NCBI RefSeq assembly: GCF_016482685.1
Contig: NZ_JACYHF010000023.1
Location: forward strand, 24,726-88,725
Source of the DNA: Streptomyces sp. DSM 110735
GTDB lineage: Bacteria; Actinomycetota; Actinomycetes; Streptomycetales; Streptomycetaceae
Reading direction: 5' to 3'
Length of the DNA: 64,000 bases
This document shows positions 48,479 through 57,281 of this stretch, one piece after another. Each line of letters opens with the position of its first letter. The first letter of the stretch is position 1. Both the position numbers and the translations under genes were made by a program. Under the pieces are notes generated by a model that had not been told where the DNA came from, made no database searches, and worked only from the letters and a program-made list of their open reading frames with translations.

Positions 48479-50677
48479 CTACGGGGTGTCGCCCGCCTGT
48501 TCGCGGATGCGGTCGGCCACCTGCGGGGGCATCGGCTCGTGCCGGGCGTAGGCGCGGCTGAAGCGGGCGGTGCCGTGGGAGAGGGAGCGCAGGTCGATGG
48601 CGTAGCGCCCGATCTCGAACTCGGGGACCTCGGCGCGGACCAGGGTGCGTCCGGTGCCGACCTGTTCGGTGCCCAGGACCCGGCCGCGCCTGCTGGAGAG
48701 GTCGCTCATGACGGGGCCGACGTAGTCGTCGGGGATGAGGACGGTGACCTCGGCCACCGGTTCCAGGAGGTGGATGCGGCTGTCGGCGGCGGCTTCGCGC
48801 AGGGCGAGCGCGCCCGCGGTCTGGAAGGCGGCGTCGGAGGAGTCGACCGAGTGCGCCTTGCCGTCGAGCAGGGTGACCCGCACGTCGACCAGCGGGTACC
48901 CGGCGGCGACGCCCTTGGCTGCCTGGGCGCGTATCCCCTTCTCGACGGAAGGGATGAACTGCCGGGGGACGGCGCCGCCGACGACCTTGTCGACGAACTC
49001 GATGCCGGAGCCTCCCGGGAGCGGTTCGACCTCGATCTCGCAGATGGCGTACTGGCCGTGGCCACCGGACTGCTTGACATGGCGCCCGCGTCCGGCGGCC
49101 TTGTTCGCGAAGGTCTCGCGCAGGGACACCTTGTGCGGGACGACGTCGACCTGGACGCCGTAACGGCTGCGCAGCCGCTCCAGGGCGACGTCGGCGTGGG
49201 CCTCGCCGAGGCACCACAGGACGACCTGGTGGGTGTCCTGGTTCTGTTCGAGCCGCATGGTCGGGTCCTCGGCGACCAGGCGGGCCAGTCCCTGGGAGAG
49301 CTTGTCCTCGTCGGGTTTGCTGTGCGCCTGGATGGCGAGCGGGAGCAGCGGGTCCGGCATCTGCCAGGGCTCCATGAGCAGCGGGTCGTCCTTGGCGGAG
49401 AGCGTGTCGCCGGTCTCGGCGCGGCTCAGCTTGGCGACGCAGACCAGGTCTCCGGCGACCGCGTGCGGGACGGGGCGCTGCTGTTTGCCGAAGGCCATGG
49501 AGACGGCGCCGATGCGCTCGTCCACGTCGTGGTCCTCGTGACCCCGGTCGGTCATGCCGTGTCCGGAGACGTGGACGGTGTCGTCGGGGCGCAGGGTGCC
49601 GGAGAAGACGCGGACCAGGGAGACCCGGCCGACGTAGGGGTCGGAGGAGGTGCGGACGACCTCGGCGACGAGGGGTCCCTCGGTGTCGCAGGGCTGGAGT
49701 TCGCGGGTCCTGCCGTCGAGGGTAGTGACCTCGGGCAGCGGGTGTTCGAAGGGGGTGGGGAAGCCGCCGGTGACCAGTTCCAGCAGCTCCAGGGTGCCGA
49801 GACCCTGGCGGGCGCCGTCGGTGGCGGGGGCGGCGGCGAGGACGGGGAAGAAGGTGCCGCGTGCCACGGCGTGTTCGAGGTCCTGGACGAGGGTCTTGAC
49901 GTCGACCTGCTCGCCGCCCAGGTAGCGGTCCATGAGGGTCTCGTCCTCGCTCTCGGCGATGATGCCCTCGATGAGCCGGTTGCGGGCCTCCTCGATGCCG
50001 GGGAGCTGCTCCTCGCCGGGTTCGGACTCCACGCGCTCGCCGGTGGAGTAGTCGAAGAGCTTGCGCGAGAGCAGTCCGACCAGACCGGTCACGGGGGCGT
50101 GGCCGTCGGGACCCTCGGGGGCGCGCAGCGGGAGGTAGAGCGGGAGCACGGCGTCGGGGTCGTCGGCGCCGAAGGCTTCCGCGCACTGCCGGGTCATCTC
50201 CTCGAAGTCCGCGCGGGCGGATTCCAGGTGCGTGACGACGATCGCGCGGGGCATGCCGACGGCCTGGCACTCCTCCCAGACCGCGCGGGTCGAGCCGTCC
50301 ACGCCGTCGGAGGCGGAGACGACGAAGAGGGCCGCGTCCGCCGCGCGCAGACCGGCCCTCAGTTCCCCGACGAAGTCGGCGTAGCCGGGGGTGTCGAGTA
50401 CGTTGATCTTGATGCCGTCCCATTCGACCGGGACCAGCGAGAGCTGCACCGAGCGTTGCTGGCGGTGCTCGATGTCGTCGTAGTCGGAGACCGTGCCGCC
50501 GTCCTCCACGCGGCCGGCCCGGTTGACCGCCCCCGTCGTGAGTGCGAGGGCTTCCACCAGGGTCGTCTTGCCCGCTCCGGAGTGGCCGACCAGCACCACG
50601 TTCCGTATGGATTCGGGGTGGTCGGCCGTGACTGCCCTGCCGGCGGCCCCGGGATGTGATTGCGCCTTTTCGCCCAT
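48479..50677 (-). CDS. Elongation factor G-like GTPase (EF-G2 type)
   Basis: 732 residues. The GTPase domain has P-loop VGHSGAGKTTLVEAL, DTPGYADFVGELRAGLRAAD and a VTHLESARADF segment. The later parts match EF-G domains II-V, ending SLSHGTARFSRAYARHEPMP. It lacks the canonical NKxD box seen in EF-G1 (VTHLES at that place). Such EF-G paralogues are known in actinomycetes and may be a second, non-canonical translocase or a ribosome-linked GTPase. The ATG at 50677 has GGAGG nine bases upstream; the opening at 50788 is rejected. Confidence 0.92.
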   Translation of the reverse strand: MGEKAQSHPGAAGRAVTADHPESIRNVVLVGHSGAGKTTLVEALALTTGAVNRAGRVEDGGTVSDYDDIEHRQQRSVQLSLVPVEWDGIKINVLDTPGYADFVGELRAGLRAADAALFVVSASDGVDGSTRAVWEECQAVGMPRAIVVTHLESARADFEEMTRQCAEAFGADDPDAVLPLYLPLRAPEGPDGHAPVTGLVGLLSRKLFDYSTGERVESEPGEEQLPGIEEARNRLIEGIIAESEDETLMDRYLGGEQVDVKTLVQDLEHAVARGTFFPVLAAAPATDGARQGLGTLELLELVTGGFPTPFEHPLPEVTTLDGRTRELQPCDTEGPLVAEVVRTSSDPYVGRVSLVRVFSGTLRPDDTVHVSGHGMTDRGHEDHDVDERIGAVSMAFGKQQRPVPHAVAGDLVCVAKLSRAETGDTLSAKDDPLLMEPWQMPDPLLPLAIQAHSKPDEDKLSQGLARLVAEDPTMRLEQNQDTHQVVLWCLGEAHADVALERLRSRYGVQVDVVPHKVSLRETFANKAAGRGRHVKQSGGHGQYAICEIEVEPLPGGSGIEFVDKVVGGAVPRQFIPSVEKGIRAQAAKGVAAGYPLVDVRVTLLDGKAHSVDSSDAAFQTAGALALREAAADSRIHLLEPVAEVTVLIPDDYVGPVMSDLSSRRGRVLGTEQVGTGRTLVRAEVPEFEIGRYAIDLRSLSHGTARFSRAYARHEPMPPQVADRIREQAGDTP

Positions 50678-50977
50678 GATCCTGCCTCCCGTGGACGGTG
50701 AGGTCACTGTGGGCGCGGACACGCGGCACCGCGTGCACTGGCGGCTCCTGCGACGCCCGCGGTCCTTCGAGCTTTCCACCTGGGCCATGCCACGTCCATA
50801 CGACGGACACCGCGGCGGGCGGTTCTCGCGCTCTCCCGACGTCCCCGTGACGGCCCGGCAACATCACGACAGGGCCACAACCCCAGGGTGCCCGCCAGCC
50901 GCGCGCCCTCGCGCGTGACTACGATGGGCGCGCCGGTGGTCACCAGGGGCTGCCGCGACACGACCGTCGGGAAGGCC
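50678..50977. other. Divergent intergenic region between EF-G-like and pgsA genes
   Basis: About 300 bases without a gene. TACGAT at 50920-50925 is a plausible -10 for the lipid operon and GGGAAGG precedes its ATG. GGAGG serves the EF-G-like gene on the other strand. Nothing else is recognised. Confidence 0.4.
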
Positions 50978-51652
50978 ATGCTGAACAAGTACGCGCGTGC
51001 ATTCTTCACGCGTGTTCTCACGCCGTTCGCCACGTTTCTCATCCGCCGGGGCGTGAGCCCGGACACGGTCACCCTCATCGGTACGGCCGGGGTGGTCGCG
51101 GGGGCGCTGGTCTTCTTCCCCAGGGGCGAGTTCTTCTGGGGCACGATCGTGATCACGCTGTTCGTCTTCTCGGACCTGGTCGACGGCAACATGGCGCGCC
51201 AGTTGGGCCGCTCCAGCCGCTGGGGTGCCTTCCTGGACTCCACGCTGGACCGGGTGGCCGACGGCGCGATCTTCGGCGGCTTCGCCCTCTGGTACGCGGG
51301 CAACGGCGACGACAACGTGCTGTGCGCCGTCTCGATCTTCTGTCTGGCCAGCGGCCAGGTGGTGTCGTACACCAAGGCGCGGGGCGAGTCGATCGGGCTG
51401 CCGGTGGCCGTGAACGGTCTGGTGGAGCGGGCCGAGCGGCTGGTGATCTCGCTGGTCGCGGCCGGGTTCGCGGGGCTGCACAAGTTCGGTGTGCCGGGCA
51501 TCCAGTACCTGCTGCCCGTCGCGCTGTGGATCGTGGCCGTGGGCAGCCTGGTCACGCTGATCCAGCGGGTCGTCACCGTGCGCCGGGAGTCGGCGGAGGC
51601 CGAGGAAGCCGCGCGGGGCGACGCGGCGCGGGGCAGCGAGGCGGCCAAGTGA
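50978..51652 (+). CDS. pgsA: Phosphatidylinositol phosphate synthase (CDP-alcohol phosphatidyltransferase)
   Basis: 224 residues with about six membrane helices. The CDP-OH-P-transferase signature is complete in DLVDGNMARQLGRSS then GAFLDSTLDRVAD, with the conserved Asp residues that hold Mg2+ and the CDP-lipid. In this operon with pimA it most likely condenses CDP-diacylglycerol with inositol phosphate to give the precursor of phosphatidylinositol. The ATG at 50978 has GGGAAGG. It overlaps the next gene by four bases (GTGA). Confidence 0.93.
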   Translation: MLNKYARAFFTRVLTPFATFLIRRGVSPDTVTLIGTAGVVAGALVFFPRGEFFWGTIVITLFVFSDLVDGNMARQLGRSSRWGAFLDSTLDRVADGAIFGGFALWYAGNGDDNVLCAVSIFCLASGQVVSYTKARGESIGLPVAVNGLVERAERLVISLVAAGFAGLHKFGVPGIQYLLPVALWIVAVGSLVTLIQRVVTVRRESAEAEEAARGDAARGSEAAK

Positions 51653-52563
51653 GCACCGCGGACCGCCTGACCGACGCCCTGTACGGACTCGGCTGGGGCG
51701 CGGTCAAGAAGCTGCCCGAGCCCGCCGCGGCGCGCCTCGGCGACACCATCGCCGACCTCGCCTGGAAGCGGCGCGGCAAGGGCGTCCAGCGCCTGGAGTC
51801 CAACTACGCGCGCGTGGTGCCGGACGCGAGCCCGGAGCGGCTGGCGGAGCTGTCGCGCGCGGGGATGCGCTCCTACCTGCGCTACTGGATGGAGTCCTTC
51901 CGGCTCCCGGCCTGGAGCCCCGAGCGAATCAAGGGCGGGTTCGCCCCCAAGGGCGCGCACCATCTGATCGACGGCCTCGCCGCGGGCAAGGGCGTGATAC
52001 TCGCCCTGCCGCACCTGGCCAACTGGGACCTGGCGGGCGCCTGGGTCACCACCGAGCTGAACACGCCGTTCACCACGGTCGCCGAGCGCCTGAAGCCGGA
52101 GACCCTGTACGACCGTTTCGTCGCCTACCGCGAGGGACTCGGTATGGAGGTGCTGCCGCACAGCGGCGCCTCCGCGTTCGGCACGCTGGCGCGGCGGCTG
52201 CGCGACGGCGGTCTGGTCTGCCTGGTCGCGGACCGCGACCTGTCGGCCTCCGGCGTCGAGGTGGACTTCTTCGGAGAGCGCGCCCGGATGCCCGCCGGAC
52301 CCGCGCTGCTCGCCCAGCAGACCGGCGCGCTGCTGCTGCCGGTCACCCTCTGGTACGACGACTCGCCCGTGATGCAGGGCAAGGTGCACCCGGCGATCGA
52401 GGTCCCCGAGGCGGGCACGCGCGCGGAGAAGACCGCCGCCATGACGCAAGCGCTGGCCGACGCCTTCGCGGGCGGCATCGCCGAGCACCCCGAGGACTGG
52501 CACATGCTCCAGCGGCTGTGGCTCGCCGACCTCGATCCGGCGGGGGCGGAGGGGCGGGCGTGA
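51649..52563 (+). CDS. Phosphatidylinositol mannoside acyltransferase (LpxL/HtrB family)
   Basis: 304 residues of the lysophospholipid acyltransferase LpxL/HtrB group. LPHLANWDLAGAWV carries the HX4D catalytic pair, with GGLVCLVADRDLSASGVEVDFFGERARMPAGPALLA as the following conserved block. Its position between pgsA and pimA implies it acylates a mannose of phosphatidylinositol mannosides on the cytoplasmic face, as PatA does in mycobacteria. GTG at 51649 overlaps the pgsA stop, and its own stop overlaps the pimA start, so the three genes are coupled. Confidence 0.92.
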   Translation: MSTADRLTDALYGLGWGAVKKLPEPAAARLGDTIADLAWKRRGKGVQRLESNYARVVPDASPERLAELSRAGMRSYLRYWMESFRLPAWSPERIKGGFAPKGAHHLIDGLAAGKGVILALPHLANWDLAGAWVTTELNTPFTTVAERLKPETLYDRFVAYREGLGMEVLPHSGASAFGTLARRLRDGGLVCLVADRDLSASGVEVDFFGERARMPAGPALLAQQTGALLLPVTLWYDDSPVMQGKVHPAIEVPEAGTRAEKTAAMTQALADAFAGGIAEHPEDWHMLQRLWLADLDPAGAEGRA

Positions 52564-53723
52564 GAATCGGCATCGTCTGCCCCTATTCCTGGGACGTCCC
52601 GGGCGGAGTCCAGTTCCACATCCGCGACCTCGCGGAGTACTTCATCCGCCTCGGCCACGAGGTGTCCGTGCTGGCCCCGGCCGACGACGACACCCCGCTG
52701 CCGCCGTACGTGGTCTCGGCGGGCCGCGCGGTCCCGGTGCCGTACAACGGCTCGGTGGCCCGGCTGAACTTCGGGTTCCTCTCGGCGGCGCGGGTACGGC
52801 GCTGGCTGCACGACGGGGCGTTCGACGTGGTGCACATCCACGAGCCGACCTCGCCCTCGCTCGGTCTGCTCACCTGCTGGGCGGCGCAGGGTCCCATCGT
52901 GGCCACCTTCCACACCTCCAACCCGCGCTCGCGCGCCATGATCGCCGCGTACGCGATCCTCCAGGCCGCGCTGGAGAAGATCAGCGCGCGGATCGCGGTG
53001 AGCGAGTACGCGCGCCGGACCCTCGTCGAGCATCTGGGCGGGGACGCGGTGGTCATCCCCAACGGCGTGGACGTCGACTTCTTCGCCAAGGCCGAGCCCA
53101 AGCAGGAGTGGCAGGGCGAGACGATCGGCTTCATAGGGCGCATCGACGAACCCCGCAAGGGACTCCCGGTGCTGATGCGGGCGCTGCCGAAGATCCTGGC
53201 CGCCCGCCCCGGCGCCCGGCTCCTGGTGGCGGGCCGGGGCGACGAGGAGGCTGCCGTCGCGGAGCTGCCCGAGGAGCTGCGCTCGCGCGTGGAGTTCCTC
53301 GGCATGGTCAGCGACGAGGACAAGGCCCGCTTCCTGCGCAGCCTCGACCTGTACGTGGCGCCCAACACCGGCGGCGAGAGCTTCGGCATCATCCTGGTCG
53401 AGGCGATGTCCGCGGGCGCCCCGGTCCTCGCCTCCGACCTGGACGCCTTCGTCCAGGTCCTCGACCAGGGCAAAGCGGGCGAGGTCTTCGCCAACGAGGA
53501 CGCCGACGCCCTCGCCGACGCCGCCGTCCGCCTCCTGGGCGACCCCGGGCGCCGCGCCGAACTCCGCGAGCGCGGCAGCGCCCATGTGCGCCGCTTCGAC
53601 TGGTCCACGGTCGGCGCGGACATCCTGTCGGTGTACGAGACGGTCACCGCGGGCGCGGCGGCGGTCGCCACGGACGAACGCCCGGGCTTCCGCTCCCGCT
53701 TCGGCCTGGCGGCCCGGGACTGA
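52560..53723 (+). CDS. pimA: Phosphatidylinositol alpha-mannosyltransferase
   Basis: 387 residues of glycosyltransferase family 4 (GT-B fold). The N-terminal MRIGIVCPYSWDVPGGVQFHIRDLAEYF is the acceptor-side start of PimA. HIHEPTSPSLGLLTCW, GFIGRIDEPRKGLPVLM and VAPNTGGESFGIILVEAMSAGAPV form the GDP-mannose side, with the EX7E-type Glu pair. It adds the first mannose to phosphatidylinositol. GTG at 52560 overlaps the preceding stop. It is the last gene of the lipid operon, before a minisatellite. Confidence 0.95.
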   Translation: MRIGIVCPYSWDVPGGVQFHIRDLAEYFIRLGHEVSVLAPADDDTPLPPYVVSAGRAVPVPYNGSVARLNFGFLSAARVRRWLHDGAFDVVHIHEPTSPSLGLLTCWAAQGPIVATFHTSNPRSRAMIAAYAILQAALEKISARIAVSEYARRTLVEHLGGDAVVIPNGVDVDFFAKAEPKQEWQGETIGFIGRIDEPRKGLPVLMRALPKILAARPGARLLVAGRGDEEAAVAELPEELRSRVEFLGMVSDEDKARFLRSLDLYVAPNTGGESFGIILVEAMSAGAPVLASDLDAFVQVLDQGKAGEVFANEDADALADAAVRLLGDPGRRAELRERGSAHVRRFDWSTVGADILSVYETVTAGAAAVATDERPGFRSRFGLAARD

Positions 53724-53863
53724 CGGGGGCCGGCGGCAGCTCGGGGCGCGGGGCCGGGACCTCGCCTGAGGCGCGGGGCTGACCAGAGGACGGGTGAGCG
53801 CGTGAGGTCCGGGGGCGCCCGTGGGCCGGTACCGCGTCCGGGACGCGGGCCGACCGGGGGACG

Positions 53864-54101
53864 GGCAACCGCCGGGGGACGGGCGATCGTCCGGGACCCG
53901 GGACCGCCCGGAGGCTGGGCAGCCGTCCGGGCCAGGGAGCGCCCTGGGGCTGGGCGACCGCCCGGCCAGGGAGCGCCCTGGGGCTGGGCGACCGCCCGGC
54001 CAGGGAGCGCCCTGGGGCTCGGCAGCCGCCCGGCCCGGGAGCGTCCTGAGGCTCGGCAACCGCTCGGCCCGGGACCGCCCGGAACCGGAGACACCGCCGG
54101 G
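53864..54101. repeat. 34-bp minisatellite downstream of pimA
   Basis: Units of 34 bp begin at 53898, 53932, 53966, 54000, 54034 and 54068, with a degenerate copy before them. The three central copies are nearly identical around CCAGGGAGCGCCCTGGGGCT, itself with an internal inverted repeat, and the outer ones diverge. Because 34 is not a multiple of three, each copy shifts the frame, so the open frames seen here are not coding. Confidence 0.85.
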
Positions 54102-54119
54102 GGCCGGTAGCCTTCCGGC

Positions 54120-54662
54120 GTGACAGCAACGCTCATCTGGATTCTCGTCGCGCTCGTGGCCATCGGCGTCTACCTGAGCTGGACGGCCGGTCGGCTGGAC
54201 CGGCTGCACGTGCGGATGGACGCCGCGCGGGCCGCGCTCGACGCGCAGTTGCTGCGCCGCGCCTCCGTGGCGCAGGAGCTGGCCACCTCCGGGGTGCTGG
54301 ACCCGGCCGCCTCCATCGTGCTCTACGAGGCGGCGCACGCGGCACGGCAGGCCGAGGAGGAGCAGCGGGAGGTCCTGGAGAGCGAGCTGAGCCAGGCGCT
54401 GCGCGCCGTCTTCGGGGACGCCGGTCAGGTGGAGGCCGTACGGGCCGCGCCGGGCGGTGAGGAGGCGGCACGGGAGCTGGCCGAGGCGGTGCGCCGGGTG
54501 CCGATGGCCCGCCGTTTCCACAACGACGCCGTCGGCGCCGCCCGCAGGCTCCGCGAGCACCGCAAGGTGCGCTGGTTCCGGCTCGCCGGTCACGCCCCCT
54601 TCCCGCTCGCCTTCGAGATGGACGACGAGCCGCCCGCCGCCCTGATCGAGCGCGCGGCCTGA
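54120..54662 (+). CDS. LemA-like membrane-anchored protein
   Basis: 180 residues. The N-terminal helix TATLIWILVALVAIGVYLSW is followed by a long helical region with WTAGRLDRLHVRMDAARAALDAQLLRRASVAQELA, resembling the start of LemA-type coiled-coil proteins. The rest is Glu/Ala-rich helix and a final FHNDAVGAARRLREHRKVRWFRL segment. Function unknown. A TAGCCT (54108-54113) ends seven bases before the GTG with no ribosome site, so a leaderless start is likely. It lies between the minisatellite and pdxS. Confidence 0.75.
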   Translation: MTATLIWILVALVAIGVYLSWTAGRLDRLHVRMDAARAALDAQLLRRASVAQELATSGVLDPAASIVLYEAAHAARQAEEEQREVLESELSQALRAVFGDAGQVEAVRAAPGGEEAARELAEAVRRVPMARRFHNDAVGAARRLREHRKVRWFRLAGHAPFPLAFEMDDEPPAALIERAA

Positions 54663-54774
54663 GCGGACCGCGCAAAACGATCCACCGGTTCCCCATTGGC
54701 CCTTGCCGTGACCTGCGGGCTTCACGTTTCCTCGATGGTGCAGCGATCCCCTTCACCATCAGTGAGGTCACCCC

Positions 54775-55680
54775 GTGTCCACCATCGACAACCAGGCTCC
54801 CGAGACCGGCACCGCCCGCGTGAAGCGCGGCATGGCCGAACAGCTCAAGGGCGGCGTCATCATGGACGTCGTCACCCCGGAGCAGGCGAAGATCGCCGAG
54901 GACGCGGGCGCCGTCGCCGTCATGGCCCTGGAGCGGGTGCCCGCCGACATCCGCAAGGACGGCGGTGTGGCCCGCATGTCCGACCCGGACATGATCGAGG
55001 GCATCATCGACGCCGTCTCCATCCCGGTGATGGCCAAGTCCCGCATCGGCCACTTCGTCGAGGCGCAGGTCCTGCAGTCCCTCGGCGTCGACTACATCGA
55101 CGAGTCCGAGGTCCTCACCCCGGCCGACGAGGTCAACCACTCCGACAAGTGGGCGTTCACCACCCCGTTCGTCTGCGGCGCCACCAACCTCGGTGAGGCT
55201 CTGCGCCGCATCGCCGAGGGCGCGGCCATGATCCGCTCCAAGGGCGAGGCGGGCACCGGCAACGTCGTGGAGGCCGTGCGCCACCTGCGCCAGATCAAGG
55301 GCGAGATCGCCAAGCTGCGCGGCTGCGACCACAACGAGCTGTTCGCCGCCGCCAAGGAGCTGCGCGCGCCGTACGAGCTGGTCAAGGAGGTCGCCGAGCT
55401 GGGCAAGCTCCCCGTCGTCCTCTTCTCCGCCGGTGGCGTCGCCACCCCCGCCGACGCCGCCCTGATGCGTCAGCTCGGCGCCGAGGGCGTCTTCGTCGGC
55501 TCCGGCATCTTCAAGTCCGGCGACCCCGCCAAGCGCGCCGCCGCCATCGTGAAGGCCACCACCTTCTACGACGACCCGAAGATCATCGCGGACGCCTCCC
55601 GCAACCTCGGCGAGGCCATGGTCGGCATCAACTGCGACACCCTCCCCGAGACCGAGCGCTACGCGAACCGCGGCTGGTAA
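54775..55680 (+). CDS. pdxS: Pyridoxal 5'-phosphate synthase, synthase subunit
   Basis: 301 residues. It builds pyridoxal phosphate from ribose 5-phosphate, glyceraldehyde 3-phosphate and ammonia supplied by PdxT. Characteristic parts are RGMAEQLKGGVIMDVVTPEQAKIAEDAGAVAVMALERVPAD, the catalytic-Lys segment IPVMAKSRIGHFVEAQ and FSAGGVATPADAALMRQLGAEGVFVGSGIFKS. GTG at 54775 has a GAGGT site. pdxT begins 11 bases after the stop, so the two subunits are made together. Confidence 0.97.
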   Translation: MSTIDNQAPETGTARVKRGMAEQLKGGVIMDVVTPEQAKIAEDAGAVAVMALERVPADIRKDGGVARMSDPDMIEGIIDAVSIPVMAKSRIGHFVEAQVLQSLGVDYIDESEVLTPADEVNHSDKWAFTTPFVCGATNLGEALRRIAEGAAMIRSKGEAGTGNVVEAVRHLRQIKGEIAKLRGCDHNELFAAAKELRAPYELVKEVAELGKLPVVLFSAGGVATPADAALMRQLGAEGVFVGSGIFKSGDPAKRAAAIVKATTFYDDPKIIADASRNLGEAMVGINCDTLPETERYANRGW

Positions 55681-55691
55681 GGCACCCCACC

Positions 55692-56297
55692 ATGAGCACC
55701 CCCGTCATCGGCGTCCTGGCCCTCCAGGGCGACGTACGGGAGCACCTGATCGCCCTGGCCGCGGCGGACGCCGTGGCCAGGCCGGTCAGGCGCCCCGAAG
55801 AACTCGCCGAGGTGGACGGTCTGGTCCTGCCCGGCGGCGAGTCCACCACCATCTCCAAACTGGCCGTCCTCTTCGGCCTGATGGAGCCGTTGCGCGCCCG
55901 CGTGCGCGAGGGCATGCCCGTCTACGGCACCTGCGCCGGGCTGATCCTGCTCGCCGAGAAGATCCTCGACCCGCGCTCCGGCCAGGAGACCGTCGGCGGC
56001 ATCGACATGATCGTGCGCCGCAACGCCTTCGGCCGCCAGAACGAGTCCTTCGAGGCGGCGGTCGACGTCAAGGGCGTCGACGGCGATCCCGTCGAGGGCG
56101 TCTTCATCCGCGCCCCCTGGGTCGAGTCCGTCGGCGCGGACACCGAGGTGCTCGCCGAGCACGACGGTCACATCGTCGCCGTCCGCCAGGGCAACGCGCT
56201 CGCCACCTCGTTCCACCCGGAACTGACCGGTGACCATCGCGTCCACGCGCTCTTCGTCGACATGGTCCGCGCGAACCGGACACCGGAGTCCTTGTAG
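55692..56297 (+). CDS. pdxT: Pyridoxal 5'-phosphate synthase, glutaminase subunit
   Basis: 201 residues of the class I glutamine amidotransferase type. GVLALQGDVREHL, the PGGESTTISKL loop, the catalytic Cys in YGTCAGLILLAEKI and the His/Glu pair in ATSFHPELTGDHRVH are all present. It supplies ammonia to PdxS. The gene follows pdxS at 11 bases with AAGG upstream, forming a two-gene vitamin B6 operon. Confidence 0.97.
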   Translation: MSTPVIGVLALQGDVREHLIALAAADAVARPVRRPEELAEVDGLVLPGGESTTISKLAVLFGLMEPLRARVREGMPVYGTCAGLILLAEKILDPRSGQETVGGIDMIVRRNAFGRQNESFEAAVDVKGVDGDPVEGVFIRAPWVESVGADTEVLAEHDGHIVAVRQGNALATSFHPELTGDHRVHALFVDMVRANRTPESL

Positions 56298-56378
56298 GAT
56301 CTGCGGCGGTACCCCCTCAGGCTCTCCCAGCGCCGGGGGAGTTCGTTCAGGTTTGGGTTACGCGAAGGAGACAGGCAG

Positions 56379-57131
56379 ATGTCCGGCCACTCTAAATGGG
56401 CTACGACGAAGCACAAGAAGGCCGTGATCGACGCCAAGCGCGGCAAGCTCTTCGCGAAGCTCATCAAGAACATCGAGGTCGCGGCGCGCATGGGCGGCGT
56501 CGACATCGAGGGCAACCCGACGCTGTACGACGCCATCCAGAAGGCGAAGAAGCAGTCGGTCCCGAACAAGAACATCGACTCCGCGGTCAAGCGCGGCGGC
56601 GGCCTGGAGGCCGGCGGCGCCGACTACGAGACGATCATGTACGAGGGCTACGGTCCCAACGGTGTCGCGGTGCTCATCGAGTGCCTCACCGACAACCGCA
56701 ACCGCGCCGCCTCCGACGTGCGCGTGGCCATGACCCGCAACGGCGGCAACATGGCCGACCCGGGCTCCGTGTCCTACATGTTCAGCCGCAAGGGCGTCAT
56801 CATCGTCCCCAAGGGTGAGCTGACCGAGGACGACGTGCTCGGCGCCGTCCTGGACGCCGGTGCCGAGGAGGTCAACGACCTCGGTGAGTCCTTCGAGGTC
56901 ATCAGCGAGGCCACCGACCTGGTCGCGGTCCGCACCGCGCTCCAGGAGGCGGGCATCGACTACGACTCCGCCGACTCCAGCTTCGTGCCGTCCGTCCAGG
57001 TCGAGCTGGACGAGGAGGGCGCCAAGAAGATCTTCAAGCTGATCGACGCCCTGGAGGACAGCGACGACGTGCAGAACGTCTTCGCCAACTTCGACGTGAG
57101 CGACGAGGTCATGGAGAAGGTCGACGCGTAG
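56379..57131 (+). CDS. YebC/PmpR-family protein
   Basis: 250 residues. The MSGHSKWATTKHKKAVIDAKRGKLFAKL start is the family hallmark, followed by GYGPNGVAVLIECLTDNRNRAASDVR and an acidic C-terminal domain. Members act as transcription regulators or help translation of proline-rich stretches. This protein sits just upstream of ruvC, as in many bacteria. The ATG at 56379 has AAGGAGA about nine bases upstream. A strong hairpin follows the gene. Confidence 0.95.
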   Translation: MSGHSKWATTKHKKAVIDAKRGKLFAKLIKNIEVAARMGGVDIEGNPTLYDAIQKAKKQSVPNKNIDSAVKRGGGLEAGGADYETIMYEGYGPNGVAVLIECLTDNRNRAASDVRVAMTRNGGNMADPGSVSYMFSRKGVIIVPKGELTEDDVLGAVLDAGAEEVNDLGESFEVISEATDLVAVRTALQEAGIDYDSADSSFVPSVQVELDEEGAKKIFKLIDALEDSDDVQNVFANFDVSDEVMEKVDA

Positions 57132-57165
57132 CACCTGCGGCGCTTCGCCACGGGTACGACGGTGC

Positions 57166-57195
57166 ACGGGCCGACGGGGAAACCCGTCGGCCCGT
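57166..57195 (+). terminator. GAAA-loop hairpin after the yebC-like gene
   Basis: Perfect 13-base arms (57166-57178 and 57183-57195) surround a GAAA tetraloop, 35 bases after the stop. It separates the yebC-like gene from the ruvCAB operon. Confidence 0.75.
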
Positions 57196-57281
57196 CGCCG
57201 TTGCCGGGGCGCGGTTGCGGGGCGTTGTCGGTGGCACCCGATAGCCTGCGCAAACAGGTGATCGAAAGGGTTGGGGGCGGT

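Noticed and set aside
46731..50659. Two long plus-strand open frames opposite the membrane protein and EF-G-like genes
   Set aside because: The translations are Gly/Asp/Val-rich without domains, and the minus-strand products have recognisable GTPase motifs and good ribosome sites.
53802..54123. Two repeat-peptide open frames downstream of pimA
   Set aside because: They arise from the 34-bp minisatellite, whose unit shifts frame at each copy; no start site or homology.
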